Source: Pseudovibrio sp947494035 (GTDB taxonomy: Bacteria > Pseudomonadota > Alphaproteobacteria > Rhizobiales > Stappiaceae). Taken from it: a stretch of 64,000 nucleotides of DNA. This document shows positions 1 through 8,368 of this stretch, in pieces (position 1 is the first letter of the stretch; the number at the start of each line of letters is the position of its first letter). The notes under the pieces were generated by a model, which worked only from the letters and a program-made list of their open reading frames with translations, made no database searches and was not told the origin of the DNA. The position numbers and the translations under genes are program-made. The stretch is taken from assembly GCA_947494035.1 (NCBI GenBank), contig CANLTN010000004.1:124001-188000 (forward strand), written 5' to 3'.

Positions 1-100
1 CTGCCGCCCCTCCGACGTTCTGCTGGAAATCCTCAGCGAAGAGCAGATCGGAGCCTTCACCAAAGAAGACGGCGAAGTCGTCATCCCTGCAAAGAGCTAA
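1..100 (+). CDS. arsC: Arsenate reductase ArsC, C-terminal fragment (runs off the window)
   Basis: Only the last 32 residues are in the window. The frame starting at base 2 reads CRPSDVLLEILSEEQ, then GAFTKEDGE, and ends with TAA at 98-100. The CRPS(D/E)V...GAFTKEDGE pattern is the C-terminus of glutaredoxin-dependent (E. coli plasmid R773 type) arsenate reductase, which reduces arsenate to arsenite in the cytoplasm; the catalytic cysteine would lie upstream of the window. The next gene is arsH, three bases downstream, so the two are almost certainly cotranscribed. The identification rests on a short but distinctive tail plus the arsH neighbour. Confidence 0.85.
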   Translation, partial: CRPSDVLLEILSEEQIGAFTKEDGEVVIPAKS

Positions 101-103
101 GCT

Positions 104-829
104 GTGTCTGAGAACTCATTCAATCTGACAGAACTGTCACAGGTGGACGCCCACAGCTTCCACCCCATCAACACCAAGGCCCTGCGCAAAGATGATGCGC
201 CGGACCATGCCCCGCGCATCCTGCTGCTCTATGGCTCCCTGCGCAAACGCTCTTTCTCCCGCCTCGCGGTGCTGGAAGCCCAGCGCATTCTGGAACAACT
301 CGGTGCCGAAACCCGCATCTATAACCCAAGCGGCCTCCCATTGGCCGATGACGCCGAGCCTGACCACCCCAAGGTGCAGGAATTGCGCGAGTTGATGATG
401 TGGTCCGAAGGTCAGGTCTGGTGCTCACCAGAACGCCACGGCGCCATGACCGGCATTATGAAAACCATGATTGACTGGGTGCCACTTTCTGTTGGCGCAG
501 TCCGCCCGACACAGGGCAAAACACTGGCCCTGATGCAAGTCAGCGGCGGCTCCCAAAGCTTCAATGCCGTCAACCAGATGCGCATTTTGGGCCGCTGGAT
601 GCGCATGGTCACCATTCCCAACCAGTCGTCTATCCCAAAGGCGTTTCTGGAATTTGACACCAACGACCGCATGAAACCATCGTCCCTTTATGATCGCGTT
701 GTGGATGTCATGGAAGAACTCATAAAGTTCACCCACCTCACCCGTGGCCAGTCCGGGTACCTGACCAACAGATACTCCGAACGCAAAGAAACCGCCGAAG
801 CGCTCTCAGCAAGGGTGAATACGAAATAG
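104..829 (+). CDS. arsH: ArsH, NADPH-dependent FMN reductase of arsenic resistance
   Basis: A 241-residue protein of the length usual for ArsH. It has the flavodoxin-like fold of the NADPH-dependent FMN reductase family: a hydrophobic first strand leads into YGSLRKRSFSR at residues 43-53, which forms the FMN phosphate loop, and CSPERHGAMTG follows near residue 107. ArsH proteins oxidise trivalent organoarsenicals and reduce quinones or chromate using NADPH; which activity dominates here cannot be told. The start is GTG at 104, three bases after the arsC stop, implying translational coupling. A strong hairpin follows the stop. No arsR or arsenite efflux gene is visible, but the operon begins outside the window. 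Confidence 0.93.
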   Translation: MSENSFNLTELSQVDAHSFHPINTKALRKDDAPDHAPRILLLYGSLRKRSFSRLAVLEAQRILEQLGAETRIYNPSGLPLADDAEPDHPKVQELRELMMWSEGQVWCSPERHGAMTGIMKTMIDWVPLSVGAVRPTQGKTLALMQVSGGSQSFNAVNQMRILGRWMRMVTIPNQSSIPKAFLEFDTNDRMKPSSLYDRVVDVMEELIKFTHLTRGQSGYLTNRYSERKETAEALSARVNTK

Positions 830-852
830 CGTGGGACGAAGGGAAACCGGCG

Positions 853-893
853 TCTTTTGTGCACCTCTTGCTCCAAAAGAGGTGCACAAAAGA
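853..893. terminator. Bidirectional terminator between arsH and the MFS gene
   Basis: A perfect 17-bp inverted repeat (853-869 with 877-893, 7-base loop) sits between two convergent genes. The arms end in T-rich and A-rich tracts, so the hairpin can end transcripts from either side. Confidence 0.75.
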
Positions 894-902
894 TAAGCCT
901 CT

Positions 903-2105
903 TCAAGCCTCTTGCTCGCGGCCCAGATCCGGTACTTCCAACCTGTGCCCCGAGGCAAGCACGCCATAAACCAGCAGCAACACAAACCCGACAAAACTGA
1001 TCGCGAAAACAAACCAATAATAATTGGAGGCAGGCCACCATGCGATGATCAATGCCAGCAACACCCCAAAGGCTGTCCGCTGAATGTAAGTGACCGTACT
1101 GATCACAGACAAATAGCTCCCAAAAATCGTCTCATCCACCACGCTCATAATGTAGGTGTTATAAACAACCCGTATCGCTGACCCGGCAGCACCAAGGCCT
1201 GCAAACAAAACAAGAATAATTAGAAAATCCGGAAACAGCGCCATCAGCAAAGTCATTGCCGTGTACAGGACTATGCAGGCTTTCATGATAGGTAATGCCG
1301 TTTCTTTTCGAACAAATCGGCCAGCAATAAACCCCGAAACCGCCGCCCCAATCCCAAATGCAATCGATAACTTCGCAAGGGCCGAAACGTCCATGTGAAG
1401 AACGCTCACCATATAAACCGGGTGCACGATGTTCAGCATCATAACGCAAACAAAACTCATGCTTTGGCAGATCCCAAGCACCACCAGATCATAACGCCGC
1501 AAGATGGTCGCAAACACAACCCTCGAACTTCTCACCCGCTCCGGTCTCTTTTGTTTTGTATAGGGAATCGCCCTAAGCAAAAGCGCCGACAAAAACAGCA
1601 AGAAGCCGTTTAAAATCAGGACACTCCTGAAGTCCTCACTCTCTACAAAATAAATCATCAAAAGGCCCACGATAACGGTTGAGACCTGCATTTCAACTTG
1701 CATCCAGCCATTCACTTTGCCGCGTTCTTCCTCATCAAAAACCTCTTGGATGAAAGCGGTTAGGGCATTGTAGAAAAACAAGAAGAACATCTGGGAGAGA
1801 AAATAAAAGACGCTCAGACCAGCCACCTTGAGAAGCGGGGAGCTATAGGTCAGCGCGCTGATCTGCAAACCGACGCCCATGATCACAACACAAATCATCA
1901 AGGTGAACCGCCGCGATAAGCCGTCGACCAAACGTCCTGCAACAGGTGATACAAAAATCAGAACTGCAGTTGACCAGCTCGCGGTAAAAGCAAGAAACTT
2001 TCCTCCACCGACGCTATTGGCCAGTTCCCAGGGAACAATCGTAAGTGCAATGCCCATCGCAATCGACGCAACAAGACTTGCTGAAAGTAAAATATACAAT
2101 TTCAT
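903..2105 (-). CDS. Major facilitator superfamily transporter
   Basis: A 400-residue polytopic membrane protein with about twelve hydrophobic segments and the typical MFS loop 2-3 signature (GRLVDGLSRRFTL, residues 57-69). A charged central loop (YTKQKRPERVRSSR) separates the two six-helix halves. The overall look is that of the MFS group used for drug or siderophore efflux, but the substrate cannot be read from sequence. It is convergent with arsH and shares its terminator, so it probably does not belong to the arsenic operon. The ATG start at 2105 opens directly into the first membrane helix. Confidence 0.85.
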   Translation of the reverse strand: MKLYILLSASLVASIAMGIALTIVPWELANSVGGGKFLAFTASWSTAVLIFVSPVAGRLVDGLSRRFTLMICVVIMGVGLQISALTYSSPLLKVAGLSVFYFLSQMFFLFFYNALTAFIQEVFDEEERGKVNGWMQVEMQVSTVIVGLLMIYFVESEDFRSVLILNGFLLFLSALLLRAIPYTKQKRPERVRSSRVVFATILRRYDLVVLGICQSMSFVCVMMLNIVHPVYMVSVLHMDVSALAKLSIAFGIGAAVSGFIAGRFVRKETALPIMKACIVLYTAMTLLMALFPDFLIILVLFAGLGAAGSAIRVVYNTYIMSVVDETIFGSYLSVISTVTYIQRTAFGVLLALIIAWWPASNYYWFVFAISFVGFVLLLVYGVLASGHRLEVPDLGREQEA

Positions 2106-2651
2106 GAAGCCCCACCTGTAATAAAATCATCTGGGCTACCCACCGGCAAAACGCTTAAAGCCAAAACGACGCCGTACGCTAAAGCCCCGTGCAAACGCTC
2201 TTTCTAAAATCACTTTGAGACCTCCCACCCCATTCGGTATTACCCGCACTTGATGAGGTCTCTATCTGCTTTAACGATTGGTCTTCTCAAGAGAAACGAC
2301 GGCAATATCGTCGCCACCCACCGGAGCATGAACCGTGGTCTTCCTCAAATGGGCAGCACCTCGCCGATGCTCTGAGAAAAGGCGCACCTGCACAACAGGA
2401 TCAGGTAGCGCAGTATCCAGCTGGCTCAAGAGCTTAATAATCATCACAACAACCCTTCTATTGTTTTCCGATGACATCCTGTCTAGGGCTTCAAGTTAAG
2501 TTTAAGTCAAGAGCAGTTTCCAACTTCCTCAGAAGCACTTGATCCGCTGAAACACTACCATCTTGTCCTACCCACCAGCTTCGCTAAAACGTTTGCTCGT
2601 AAGCTGCCTTCACTCTAGTAAGGGGCCGATTGTATTTAGAGGGAAAAAGAG
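2106..2651. other. Intergenic region, no convincing gene
   Basis: This 546-bp gap separates the divergent MFS gene and pyrE and must hold both promoters. The only open frame of note is at 2271-2477 (listed separately with low confidence). No hairpin with a T-run or obvious operator was seen. Just before pyrE, an AGAGGGAAAAAGAG tract provides the ribosome binding site. Confidence 0.5.
2271..2477 (-). CDS. Doubtful small ORF
   Basis: An open frame of 68 residues (MSSENNRRVVVMIIKLLSQL at its N-terminus) with no recognisable domain, signal peptide or membrane segment. The only purine-rich stretch upstream, AGG, abuts the ATG, which is poor ribosome-binding spacing. It may be a chance ORF or a decayed remnant. 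Confidence 0.2.
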   Translation of the reverse strand: MSSENNRRVVVMIIKLLSQLDTALPDPVVQVRLFSEHRRGAAHLRKTTVHAPVGGDDIAVVSLEKTNR

Positions 2652-3191
2652 ATGTCAGATCAGTCCATGTTGTCATTGCCCGATCTCGCGCGGAGTATTA
2701 CTGAGGTCGCTGCGCTTGAAGGCGAATTTCTGTTGCGCTCTGGACAAGTGTCACATCGCTATTTCGACAAGTATCGCTTTGAAGGTCTGCCCCACCTGCT
2801 GCGACCACTCGCAAAGGCAATGAGTGATTTACTGCCACCCGAAACCGAGATCATCGCTGGCCTCGAGCTTGGAGGCGTCCCCCTTGTGACCGCCCTCTCC
2901 TTGCACACAGGGCTACCGGCAGCATTCGTTCGAAAAGAAGCCAAATCCTATGGCACCTGCCGGGCGATTGAGGGTCAGGACGTTGCCGGGAGAAAGGTAA
3001 CGTTCATCGAGGATGTGATTTCCACCGGCGGTGCAGTCGCGGACGCCCATCAGCTTGCAATGCAAGAAGGCGCAGATGTGCGCGCAGTCATCTGCGCTAT
3101 CTGGCGTGGGGAAGGCAATCCCGCAATTAAAGGCGTTCCGAATCTGCCTGTTTATCCGGTTTTCACACGGGCCGATCTGGAACCTAAATAG
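2652..3191 (+). CDS. pyrE: Orotate phosphoribosyltransferase
   Basis: Converts orotate and PRPP to orotidine 5'-phosphate in pyrimidine synthesis. The 179-residue protein has the PRPP-binding signature VTFIEDVISTGGA at residues 117-129 and the mobile catalytic loop with lysines (RKEAKSYGTCRAIEG, residues 94-108). The FDKYRFEGLP segment near residue 38 resembles the substrate-binding N-terminal part of PyrE. It is shorter than the E. coli enzyme (213 residues), as in several alphaproteobacterial forms. It appears to be a single-gene unit, followed by a hairpin at 3211-3236, and no pyrC or pyrF is adjacent. Confidence 0.9.
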   Translation: MSDQSMLSLPDLARSITEVAALEGEFLLRSGQVSHRYFDKYRFEGLPHLLRPLAKAMSDLLPPETEIIAGLELGGVPLVTALSLHTGLPAAFVRKEAKSYGTCRAIEGQDVAGRKVTFIEDVISTGGAVADAHQLAMQEGADVRAVICAIWRGEGNPAIKGVPNLPVYPVFTRADLEPK

Positions 3192-3210
3192 AGCAACTTA
3201 ACGTTCTGCA

Positions 3211-3236
3211 GCAACGCCCATCCAGATGGGCGTTGC
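3211..3236 (+). terminator. Hairpin after pyrE
   Basis: Inverted repeat GCAACGCCCA/TGGGCGTTGC, ten or more base pairs around a tight loop, 20 bases after the pyrE stop. No T-run follows, so it may be a processing or attenuating hairpin rather than a strong intrinsic terminator. Confidence 0.5.
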
Positions 3237-3388
3237 CTAACTGGCCTCACACAACAACCTTTCTTCCGGCTTCGGTTAAACCCGCGCGGAGAACTACACG
3301 CACCTGACAAAACCGCTACGTCTCAACCATGCATTAAACACCTGCTGGCATACACAGGATTGGAAGCGGAAGAGAAGAGGCAAACCTC

Positions 3389-4258
3389 ATGGATTATATT
3401 CTGGGTGTTGATGGCGGAGGCTCCACATGCCGTGCAGCAATCGCAACAGCAGATGGGCGTTTACTGGGCCGTGGGAAAGCCGGACCAGCCAACATCTACA
3501 GCGACCCTGCCCAGAGCCTGAAATCCATTATTTTCGCGGCAAACGAAGCCTGCAAAGACGCGAATCTGACTGAAGAAGCCTTGCAACAAACCGTCGCGGT
3601 TTTAGGCCTTGCAGGCGCCAACGCTCACAACGATCCGGAAGGACTGGCAAAAACCCTGCCCTTTGCCTCAGCGCAGATTGTCACCGACGCCCTGATTGCG
3701 CTGGAAGGAGCACATGGCGGCGAAGACGGTGTCATCAGTATTCTTGGCACCGGCTCCAACTTTATGGCCCGCAAAGGTGACCAACACTACTATCTCGGCG
3801 GCTGGGGATTCCATTGCGGAGACCAGGGCAGCGGTGCCAAAATGGGCGAACGCGCGCTAGAAGAAGCCCTGCTCGCACACGATGGCCTGCGCAGACTCTG
3901 CCCACTCACAGAGCATATCCTGCGCCAGTTTGATGATGATCCACGGAAGCTCTCGGAGTTCGCTCGCAGCGCAAAGCCCAAAGACTTCGCCGAGTTCATG
4001 CCAATCATCCTCATCTATGCCCAGCAACAAAGCAGCCTTGCCCTCGACATCGTTGAGGAAGGCACCACTTACGTGGCATCGGCCCTCCGGCTCCTGAGCG
4101 ATGACGGCAAACTCCCCATCGCCCTGCTCGGCGGATTAAGTCAGGCTTACGACGCCTTTCTGCCGCCAGACCTGAAGCAGTTCATCGTGCCCGCCAAAAA
4201 CGACGCCCTACACGGCGCACTGGCAATGGCCGAACGCCAAAACGCCAGTAATCCGTAA
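3389..4258 (+). CDS. BadF/BadG-family kinase, probable N-acetylglucosamine or glucosamine kinase
   Basis: A 289-residue member of the actin-like ATPase superfamily (BadF/BadG/BcrA/BcrD group). The phosphate-1 motif GVDGGGST lies at residues 6-13, and the phosphate-2/adenosine region is seen in SILGTGSN near residue 117 and ALLGGLS near residue 248. GGWGFHCGDQGSGAKMG near residue 137 is the signature seen in bacterial glucosamine/N-acetylglucosamine kinases, so phosphorylation of an amino sugar in cell-wall or chitin recycling is the best guess. Benzoyl-CoA reductase activators of the same family carry iron-sulphur cysteines that are absent here. It stands alone, with no transporter or nagA/nagB gene beside it. 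Confidence 0.8.
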   Translation: MDYILGVDGGGSTCRAAIATADGRLLGRGKAGPANIYSDPAQSLKSIIFAANEACKDANLTEEALQQTVAVLGLAGANAHNDPEGLAKTLPFASAQIVTDALIALEGAHGGEDGVISILGTGSNFMARKGDQHYYLGGWGFHCGDQGSGAKMGERALEEALLAHDGLRRLCPLTEHILRQFDDDPRKLSEFARSAKPKDFAEFMPIILIYAQQQSSLALDIVEEGTTYVASALRLLSDDGKLPIALLGGLSQAYDAFLPPDLKQFIVPAKNDALHGALAMAERQNASNP

Positions 4259-4333
4259 CGCCTAAACCATCGCCGCAAAACAAAGCTCACCTCAGCCCAT
4301 CAGCAACCGAAGAGCCAAAGGCTCCTGCTACTG

Positions 4334-4936
4334 CTACTGCTGATGCACCCTGACGGTATTACCTGGAGCATGAACCGTGAGCGTATTACCTGACTCAATA
4401 TTTGAGGTTTTGAGCCCGTTACCACGCTGGGTGTAAAGCACATTGGTTCCATCACTGGTCACAGCAAGCCCGGCTTCATTGTTGTTACCGTGCTGCCATA
4501 AGGTGCCCTTGGAAGAATTGCCGGAAACCTCCACTGACCCTTGATTGTTATCACCGGTCTGAAACAGGTTCGCCGTGGAGTTATCGCCAGAAATCACAAC
4601 CGTCGCATCATTGCCCACTCCTTTACCAGAGGGAGCAAGAAAGCTCTGGCGCACCGCAAGCGCGGCCACATTATCAGCTGCATCCAGCGTGCTTTTTGAA
4701 GCACCAAATATATCAGCCCCCAACCACACGCCGCGCAAAACGCCCTGCCCCAAACCAGCGGCAAGTGTTTCCCCTCCCTGCAACACCGTTGTATCACTGT
4801 TGCTTGCCGTTTGTGAAACCTGAACTGTGTGATTGTCACCCACTTGCCGGATAAGAGCGGTATTCCCATCATCGGCAAGCGCAGCTGACGGCATCATAAG
4901 AGATGCCAAAATTAAACCAGCTAGTTTCCTAATCAT
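4334..4936 (-). CDS. Curlin-repeat protein, short (third amyloid subunit candidate)
   Basis: A secreted protein of about 200 residues with a signal peptide ending near ALADDGN, followed by curlin-like strand-turn units: N-terminal IRQVGDNHTVQVSQTA and C-terminal NLFQTGDNNQGSVEVSGN, TLWQHGNNNEAGL and LYTQRGNG. A non-repeat stretch of about 70 residues (VLRGVWLGADIFGASKS and following) sits between them, unusual for a curlin. Possible starts are GTG 4945, ATG 4942 and ATG 4936; 4936 is preferred because a GGTGA sequence lies five bases upstream. It follows the 174-residue gene by 41 bases, so the two are probably cotranscribed. Amyloid subunit or capping protein are both possible. Confidence 0.8.
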   Translation of the reverse strand: MIRKLAGLILASLMMPSAALADDGNTALIRQVGDNHTVQVSQTASNSDTTVLQGGETLAAGLGQGVLRGVWLGADIFGASKSTLDAADNVAALAVRQSFLAPSGKGVGNDATVVISGDNSTANLFQTGDNNQGSVEVSGNSSKGTLWQHGNNNEAGLAVTSDGTNVLYTQRGNGLKTSNIESGNTLTVHAPGNTVRVHQQ

Positions 4937-4977
4937 ATCCATCACCCGAAAATTCGGAGCGATGAGCCCACTAAAGG

Positions 4978-5502
4978 CTATTGCCCCTGCATAATACTCA
5001 GAGAATTTCCATCTCCAACTTGATTGAAGAGCGCTCGATTGTTGTTCCCGAACGGCCCCAGCAGCGTATTGTTGTTATGTCTATAAACTCTCCCGGTCAG
5101 CGAATTGCCGTATCCATATTGGATAAAGCCAAAACCATCCCCTGTTCCCTGAGCTTCATAAATCACCGTTTCCCCAGCCCCGATAATCAGCCCTTGCCCG
5201 GCGACCGGAGAGTTCAGTACGCCCATGACGGTTTCCGGCTCCACAGGAACAATCAACGTGGCGTAAGTCTCCTCTAACGCCCGAAGGCTGATGGCATTTC
5301 CGCCGTACCCCGTCACCTGCGGAATATCGCCAGAAGACAGCTCCGCGCTTTGCCTTTCTGGGAGTTGGAAACCTGGGCTCCCTTGCTGAGGCCCGAAGAC
5401 ACTCACTTGAGGGATAACACCCGCATCCTGCGCATTTGCACTAAACAGAGTTCCAAGCAAAGCAAAACTGCCGACGAGAAGACCAACAAAACCAACCAAC
5501 AT
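4978..5502 (-). CDS. Curlin-like protein with unique N-terminal half (nucleator candidate)
   Basis: A 174-residue protein with a signal peptide (about residues 1-25, ending SANAQ). Residues 26-115 are not repetitive and include VPEVEP-like hydrophobic strands (LIVPVEPETVMGVL). The last 60 residues are rich in Asn, Gly and Gln with curlin spacing (FIQYGYGNS, YRHNNNTLL, NQVGDGNSLSIMQGQ). GGAG seven bases upstream supports the ATG at 5502. It lies downstream of the large curlin behind a terminator-like hairpin. By position and mixed architecture it could play the CsgB role of nucleating or anchoring fibres; that is inference. Confidence 0.75.
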   Translation of the reverse strand: MLVGFVGLLVGSFALLGTLFSANAQDAGVIPQVSVFGPQQGSPGFQLPERQSAELSSGDIPQVTGYGGNAISLRALEETYATLIVPVEPETVMGVLNSPVAGQGLIIGAGETVIYEAQGTGDGFGFIQYGYGNSLTGRVYRHNNNTLLGPFGNNNRALFNQVGDGNSLSIMQGQ

Positions 5503-5585
5503 TGCAATGCTCCGAAAGTGGAAAAATCCACTCCCATCACATCACAGTGTCTTCTATTTTCTCTGGATTCAGTCATTAAAAATGA

Positions 5586-5610
5586 AAAAGCCCCGGCCCA
5601 TGGGCCGGGG
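5586..5610 (-). terminator. Intrinsic terminator after the large curlin gene
   Basis: The self-complementary CCCCGGCCCATGGGCCGGGG at 5591-5610 is followed on the minus strand by a TTTTT tract. It lies ten bases beyond the stop of the 510-residue curlin, so the subunit mRNA can be made in excess over the two downstream genes. Confidence 0.85.
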
Positions 5611-5619
5611 AGAAAAGAC

Positions 5620-7152
5620 TTACCAACCGCCTGCACCATCCAGTGTCTGGAATGGAACAGAACTGTCAGTCATGATAGTCGGAAGGTTTACGCTGGCAGA
5701 ACCCTGCATGATGGTCGCAGAGTTACTGTCACCGCTCTGGATGACATCAGCAACGTTGAGGTTCCCCCTCTGGCCAACCATCGCCCTGTTGTGACTTCCG
5801 GTAATAGAAACGCCTGCTACGTTATGGTCACCAATCTGTGCAACTTGAATGCGGTTATCGTTGCTTCTATCGGTATCTGACGTATCACCTACGTTACCGG
5901 TAATGTTGTTGCCAGTACCGTTCTGGGTGAGAAAGATCTTATTCTGGTCACCATAAACGTCACCAAAATTAATCTGATTACCATCACCACCCTTTTGGAT
6001 GAACTGCAGGCGATTATGGAATCCATCAACAACGCCAACATGCACCCCATTATCGTTTGTCGTCTGCAACACATAGAACTTGTTGGTATCAGGGCCATTC
6101 AAGCCATCAATGCCAACAGAGTTTCCATCACCTGACTGCTTCACAGCAATATATTGATTGTTGCCCGATGAGTGACCGGAAAAGTCATTGCCAGTACCAA
6201 TCTGCTGAATGGAAACCCTGCCGTTGGTACCATCACCTACGTAGTCAACAGTATTGGAGGAACCAGACTGATGCGCACGGATCATGAAGTTGGAACCACC
6301 ATTTAACGCAACATCAATATCCTGCATATCACCAGTCTGACGATACCCGGCATCGTTCATATCGCCAGTAATAACGGATCTGGTGTAGGACTGAACTGAG
6401 TTTGCATCCTGAACCAGATCAACCATGTTTCCGTCACCTCTGGATTCAAGCCAGAAGTTGTTGCGCTCACCGCGTTGGTCTGCCTTTGTGTCATTGGCAG
6501 AACCAACCTGGATCAACGTTGCACCATGGGATGTTCCATCTGGTGGAACACCATCGATGTTAGCACCGTTATAAGAGCCACGCTGAGTGATCGTTGCGGT
6601 ATTCACACCCCCAGTTACAGACGTGTTCCGCTGAATAACCCGATGAACCACGTTGGTATCACCACGCTGCGTGATTTCCAGACTGTTTTGAGCCGCAGTA
6701 GCACCGGCCTGACCAGTCTGTCTCACACGCCAGACACGGTGATCAGGGGTACGATCAGAAGGAGCATCGTCAGCACGCTGATTGATCGTTGCAGTGTTCT
6801 GGTCGCCAGACTGGTTCACACGGCTAACCATCTGGTTATCGTCCTGCCAGATATCAAGAACGTTACTGGCACCATCCTGCACCATTTGACCATTCATACT
6901 GGCTGAGCTGTTATTGGTACCAGCGATGTTATTGCTGCCACGCTGCATAACAGTCGCAGTATTGCCACCACCCGCAGTGTTGATCTGCTGAACAATCGAA
7001 TTGTTGTAATCGCCGGTCTGGGTGATCGTCCCCATATTGCCTGCACCCGCCACATTCACCTGGCTTAGAGAAGATGCATTACCATCTCCCGCATGGGCAG
7101 CAACAACTGAAAATGCCAATGCTGAACATGACAAAATAAGAATTTGCTTCAT
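5620..7152 (-). CDS. csgA: Large curlin, major amyloid subunit candidate (about twenty repeats)
   Basis: A 510-residue secreted protein with a signal peptide (cleavage near AAHAGDG, residue 22), then about twenty units of the curlin strand-turn-strand pattern, such as NMGTITQTGDYNNSIVQQ, NTATVMQRGSNN, NTATINQRADD, NRAMVGQRGNLNVADVIQ and SNSATIMQGS. The inward-facing Gln and Asn ladder positions are kept, while several units are separated by longer loops. E. coli CsgA has five units in 151 residues, so this is a much longer fibre subunit. The last 25 residues (PTIMTDSSVPFQTLDGAGGW) are non-repetitive and could be a cap or export signal. Its own promoter probably lies in the 250-bp gap after csgG. 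The csgA symbol reflects inferred role, not orthology. Confidence 0.85.
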   Translation of the reverse strand: MKQILILSCSALAFSVVAAHAGDGNASSLSQVNVAGAGNMGTITQTGDYNNSIVQQINTAGGGNTATVMQRGSNNIAGTNNSSASMNGQMVQDGASNVLDIWQDDNQMVSRVNQSGDQNTATINQRADDAPSDRTPDHRVWRVRQTGQAGATAAQNSLEITQRGDTNVVHRVIQRNTSVTGGVNTATITQRGSYNGANIDGVPPDGTSHGATLIQVGSANDTKADQRGERNNFWLESRGDGNMVDLVQDANSVQSYTRSVITGDMNDAGYRQTGDMQDIDVALNGGSNFMIRAHQSGSSNTVDYVGDGTNGRVSIQQIGTGNDFSGHSSGNNQYIAVKQSGDGNSVGIDGLNGPDTNKFYVLQTTNDNGVHVGVVDGFHNRLQFIQKGGDGNQINFGDVYGDQNKIFLTQNGTGNNITGNVGDTSDTDRSNDNRIQVAQIGDHNVAGVSITGSHNRAMVGQRGNLNVADVIQSGDSNSATIMQGSASVNLPTIMTDSSVPFQTLDGAGGW

Positions 7153-7402
7153 AATTACGAACCTTCACTTATAATAGTTCGGGTGAGCAAAAAAGATTGT
7201 AACCAATCGACTTTGCTCCGTTGCGACATGAGGGTGTGTGAGTTTTAGCGAGGTCGCACACCCTCTATTACCGTTCTTACGGTAACCGATATCTCTTGCC
7301 ACCATTTCTCATAGCTACCTAATTTCAATGACTTAGAAAAATAATGGTCCAAGAGAAGAACAATGGATGTTGTTCTAGAACTGCTGAACATTTTGCAACA
7401 TC
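7153..7402. promoter_or_regulatory. Leader/promoter region between csgG and the large curlin gene
   Basis: A 250-bp AT-rich gap with two inverted repeats: GAGGGTGTG...CACACCCTC (7230-7238 with 7257-7265) and TTACCG-TTCTTA-CGGTAA (7268-7285). Neither is followed by a T-run on the minus strand, so they look like leader structure or operators for the curlin gene rather than a terminator. A separate curlin promoter here would parallel the split csgBAC/csgDEFG arrangement of enterobacteria. Confidence 0.4.
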
Positions 7403-8353
7403 CTAAGATTTCTTATTCGCCCACAGATTTGACCACGCCAGTGGAACACTGCCTTTGTAAGCACCATTATTCGATGGGGGGCGAGCCTTTTTCACCTTTA
7501 CAGGCAGGGTGACCTGTGCCTTCTCAGATGTGTATTCCTGATACAAAGCATTGGCTTGGGCCGGATTTTCGAAACTCCACGCCCCGACGCGCGCACCTTC
7601 CATGACGATGGAGTAAACGGCTTTCTCAATTGCCTGCTGCACTGCAAGGGTGACAGGCTCGTTCTTGGTGATGCCCGCTTCAGCTTCTAAAATTTCATCC
7701 AAAGCGATGTAGCGGAACGCACCGCCTTTCACCCCGACGGAAACAACAGACTTCTGCACCATCACGTTCGCCATGACTTCACCCGTACGGGTGCTGACTG
7801 CGCGGAGGGAAACTGTAACATCGTCCTGCCTGTAATCAGCATTCCCGCCGATGCCCAGATATCGCGCACCCGCTCCGCCTGTGCGGGTGTTGCTGTCGTA
7901 CCCAACAACGCCACCCTCAAAGAGCACACCGGCGTAAAGCAGCGGCGGCAGAACCTCCGGATCGACCTTGTCTTCACCCAGATAGATCTTACGGATCTGA
8001 GTAACGATCTGGCGTTCCTTCAGGAGCGCATCCAAATTGCCCCTCTCAACCACACGGAACCAGCTACGATCGCCGGCATCCTGCAGTGCGCGCACCAGCA
8101 TGGTATCAGCACCTTGCGTAACCGACCGCGACAGCGTCTGGACATTCGCAGAAGGCTTATACTGGCCCGTCAGGTCCTGATAGCTGTAGACGGCAGCATA
8201 AACCGGCTCTTTCGGAGGAGGCAGCCTCTTCAACTTACTTGCCTGGACAGAGACCGTGGCAAGTTGAGGTCCGGGACTAAAAGCCATGCGCGTTACCGGC
8301 CCGCAAGCAGACAACGACAACGCCATGGCGATAACAATGGGTTTCTTCATCAT
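7403..8353 (-). CDS. csgG: CsgG, outer-membrane curli secretion lipoprotein
   Basis: CsgG forms a nonameric pore in the outer membrane through which curlin subunits leave the cell. The 316-residue protein has a lipoprotein signal peptide with lipobox LSAC (Cys17). The CsgG body follows: AAVYSYQDLTGQ near residue 53, FRVVERGNLDALLKERQI near residue 98, and YAGVLFEGGVVGYDSNTRTGGAGARYLGIG near 140, which is the family's central strand region. Length exceeds E. coli CsgG (277) because of a C-terminal tail rich in Lys and Pro. It starts 15 bases after csgF, implying one mRNA. Confidence 0.93.
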   Translation of the reverse strand: MMKKPIVIAMALSLSACGPVTRMAFSPGPQLATVSVQASKLKRLPPPKEPVYAAVYSYQDLTGQYKPSANVQTLSRSVTQGADTMLVRALQDAGDRSWFRVVERGNLDALLKERQIVTQIRKIYLGEDKVDPEVLPPLLYAGVLFEGGVVGYDSNTRTGGAGARYLGIGGNADYRQDDVTVSLRAVSTRTGEVMANVMVQKSVVSVGVKGGAFRYIALDEILEAEAGITKNEPVTLAVQQAIEKAVYSIVMEGARVGAWSFENPAQANALYQEYTSEKAQVTLPVKVKKARPPSNNGAYKGSVPLAWSNLWANKKS

Positions 8354-8368
8354 ATCAATAACCTGGCA

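Noticed and set aside
5350..5880. Plus-strand frame of 176 codons across the curlin genes
   Set aside because: It spans a terminator and two clear curlin genes on the other strand; the composition is that of antisense repeats.
6475..6906. 143-codon plus-strand frame opposite the large curlin
   Set aside because: It is produced by the repeat DNA read backwards; no independent evidence.
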